Shown: positions 62,510-64,000 of the stretch, piece after piece
Layout: the number at the start of each line of letters is the position of its first letter
How positions within the stretch are numbered: the first letter of the stretch is position 1
Source of the DNA: Mycolicibacterium senegalense
Lineage (GTDB): Bacteria > Actinomycetota > Actinomycetes > Mycobacteriales > Mycobacteriaceae
Reading direction: 5' to 3'
NCBI RefSeq assembly: GCF_019645875.1
Contig: NZ_CP081000.1
Coordinates: 62,001-126,000 of the forward strand
DNA: 64,000 bases
Program-made: the position numbers and the translations under genes
The notes under the pieces: generated by a model
Databases searched by the model: none
What the model was told of the DNA's origin: nothing
What the model saw: the letters and a program-made list of their open reading frames with translations, nothing else

Positions 62510-64000
62510 GATCCCTTCGCCGCCCGGTCGGCGCCTGGGCGGCTTGGGCCGCCCGGTAGCCGGTTTCGGTCCAGACCCGTTGCGGCATGCAGCGGCAACG
62601 GGTTCGACACCTTGACCATTGCGGTGATCACCGGAGATTGTGCGGCACAGCTCAGCCAGGTGAGCCACTGTCACTCGGCTGCTGGCCCGGTTGGGCTGAA
62701 TCTTGGTCAACAGCCTGCCGGTGACGTCGAGGTGGGTGCAGACCGAATCGAGGTTGCCCAGTGACGGCACGGCCAGCTGGACGACTTCCTGGAAGTGGGC
62801 CAGCAATTTGGCAACTTCCTGTTCTCCTGCCTGTCCGTTGCGCCCGAGCCGACCCGATCTGAGCGCGCGAACCAGGGCCGCGTCCGCGATCGCGACCGCC
62901 GTGTAGAACCTGCGGTCGATCGAGAACTGTTCGTGGGCGGTGGTCACGCAGCGGTCGATCAGCGCATCAGCGTCCGGTACCTGTTCTTCGAGGATGGTGG
63001 CCAGGGTCAGCCAGTTCAGTATCGCATAGGGGTCGATGCGTTGACGCTGCAGCGTGAGCAGATGCGCCTGACGGTAGTGGGCGCACGCCCGGGTCAGCAT
63101 CTCCTTGGCTGTCTTGCCCGTCGATTCGCCCGCAGCGCGCCGCTTGTAGGCGCCACCGAGCAGGTTGTAGCGCTCCGCGGTCTTGGACACCGCGAGCAGG
63201 CGCTCGAGGCGCTCGATGGCCGAGGTGTACAACTCCTGGGCGTAGTCGGGTTCGGTGGCCGAGATGTCGTTGGCTAGACGTGCCTCGAAGTTGGCGAGTT
63301 GCTCGACGGCACGCATCGTCGTCGTCGACGTTTCGCCCTCTCCGGCCAGGGCCGCGATCAGGTATCGGCGGGCATCGTCGAACCGCCGCAGGTTGCCGTA
63401 GGCGTAACCGATCGACATCTGAACATCGGTTTGCTCAAGCCAGTCGGCCGGGCATTCCTGCACCAGGGCGTTGAGCTGTTCGATGAGAGGTCCGCGTGAA
63501 ATCAGTGTGGTATAGCCGGTTTCCGGCTTGCGGCCGACATGGTTTACCGCATCGATGAACTCGGCGATGTCCACGCGTCCCGGCGCCGCCGACGGCGACC
63601 CGCTGGCCGTGGGATCGAGCCGGTAGTCGGGATCTCCATATGCCTGGTACGCGCCCCAGGTATTGCTTTGGGGGAACATCTCGTAGGTGTGGCACCGTGC
63701 GGATTTGAGTGCAAAGCCGAAAGATTCGCCGCCGAGCATGCATTCGTAGAACGTCTGGGCGAATTCTTTGGCGGCCGCATCATCGACGGCCCAACCGGCC
63801 GCCACCACCGCACGTACACCCATCTCGATCAGCTCGCGGGACACGCTGGCAGCCAGTCGGTTGAACTCGACGGCAGGCGTGCGCGCCGGCGCCTCGGGTC
63901 CGGTCTGACCGATGTGGCAGCAGTTCAGGAAGACCAGCTCGGGTACCTGCTGCATCTGGCCGACTTCGACAGCGGTGAGGAAGACGCCGTTGTCGAGCAC
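62501..64000 (-). CDS. CHAT-domain protein with helical repeats, C-terminal part
   Basis: The frame is open at the right window edge, so the N-terminus is missing; 499 residues are visible. The first 135 are the end of a CHAT (caspase-like) protease domain: VFLNCCHIGQTGP holds the catalytic Cys (27 or 28 from the edge), followed by VRAVVAAGWAVDDAAAKEFA and WGAYQAYGDPDYRLDP. The His of the dyad must lie beyond the edge. About 320 residues of TPR-like helices follow (AVEQLANFEARLAN, YNLLGGAYKRRAAGESTGKT) and a basic proline-rich tail. CHAT proteases are often effectors in bacterial conflict systems. What activates this one cannot be seen here. Confidence 0.78.
   Translation of the reverse strand: MLDNGVFLTAVEVGQMQQVPELVFLNCCHIGQTGPEAPARTPAVEFNRLAASVSRELIEMGVRAVVAAGWAVDDAAAKEFAQTFYECMLGGESFGFALKSARCHTYEMFPQSNTWGAYQAYGDPDYRLDPTASGSPSAAPGRVDIAEFIDAVNHVGRKPETGYTTLISRGPLIEQLNALVQECPADWLEQTDVQMSIGYAYGNLRRFDDARRYLIAALAGEGETSTTTMRAVEQLANFEARLANDISATEPDYAQELYTSAIERLERLLAVSKTAERYNLLGGAYKRRAAGESTGKTAKEMLTRACAHYRQAHLLTLQRQRIDPYAILNWLTLATILEEQVPDADALIDRCVTTAHEQFSIDRRFYTAVAIADAALVRALRSGRLGRNGQAGEQEVAKLLAHFQEVVQLAVPSLGNLDSVCTHLDVTGRLLTKIQPNRASSRVTVAHLAELCRTISGDHRNGQGVEPVAAACRNGSGPKPATGRPKPPRRRPGGEGISG

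Noticed and set aside
1..64000. tRNA, rRNA, insertion sequences or integration sites
   Set aside because: No cloverleaf-like tRNA, rRNA segment, transposase or paired terminal repeats were recognised by eye on either strand.

Overview
The window is high-GC actinobacterial DNA from a rapidly growing, glycopeptidolipid (GPL)-producing mycobacterium (Mycolicibacterium type). The diagnostic content is an mps1-mps2-gap GPL cluster end, a complete ESX-1 (type VII secretion) locus, a WhiB6 regulator and a fructose PTS cluster of the kind known next to ESX-1 in M. smegmatis. No rRNA, tRNA, CRISPR array, insertion sequence or phage gene was seen. Species was not assigned.

Region 1 (1-11.5 kb): the 3' end of a GPL peptide synthetase (mps1), the complete mps2 (A-T-E-C-A-T-reductase) and the membrane protein gap, all on + and nearly contiguous. 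They build and export the D-Phe-D-alloThr-D-Ala-L-alaninol lipopeptide core. A convergent ring-opening dioxygenase (YgiD type) follows.

Region 2 (12.4-18.0 kb): three tightly packed + strand genes for a beta-repeat (Fn3-like) protein, an 819-aa protein resembling GTPase-associated protein 1 (GAP1), and a zinc-ribbon P-loop GTPase. This looks like one of the predicted GTPase-centred conflict systems of multicellular bacteria and is the least characterised system in the window. Housekeeping genes follow: a split-barrel flavin/F420 enzyme, a pirin and a tiny DivIVA-motif protein.

Region 3 (20-55.4 kb): the ESX-1 locus. whiB6 (-) diverges from a twin-HTH gene across about 390 bp rich in nested palindromes. 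An EspI-like ATPase (-) is followed by the main + strand run espE-espF-espG1-espH-eccA1-eccB1-eccCa1-eccCb1-pe35-ppe68-esxB-esxA-(hairpin)-espI-eccD1-(terminator). Next come a DUF4333 lipoprotein, espJ-like, a two-repeat membrane protein, espK-like, espB-(terminator), a second espE/F/H-like cassette and a DUF2510 membrane protein. On the - strand lie espL, eccE1, mycP1 and a paralogous pair of small membrane proteins. A third espE/F/H-like cassette (+) closes the locus. The parts around 41.4-48.5 kb and 52.5-55.4 kb look more AT-rich and mosaic than the core.

Region 4 (55.6-61.5 kb): the phosphoenolpyruvate sugar system. ptsH and the fruR-fruK-fruA run are on -, and ptsI on + diverges from fruR. 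The intergenic palindrome supplies a -35 box to both promoters, and the ptsI transcript appears leaderless. A second pirin (+) and the C-terminal part of a CHAT-domain protein (-, cut by the window edge) end the window.
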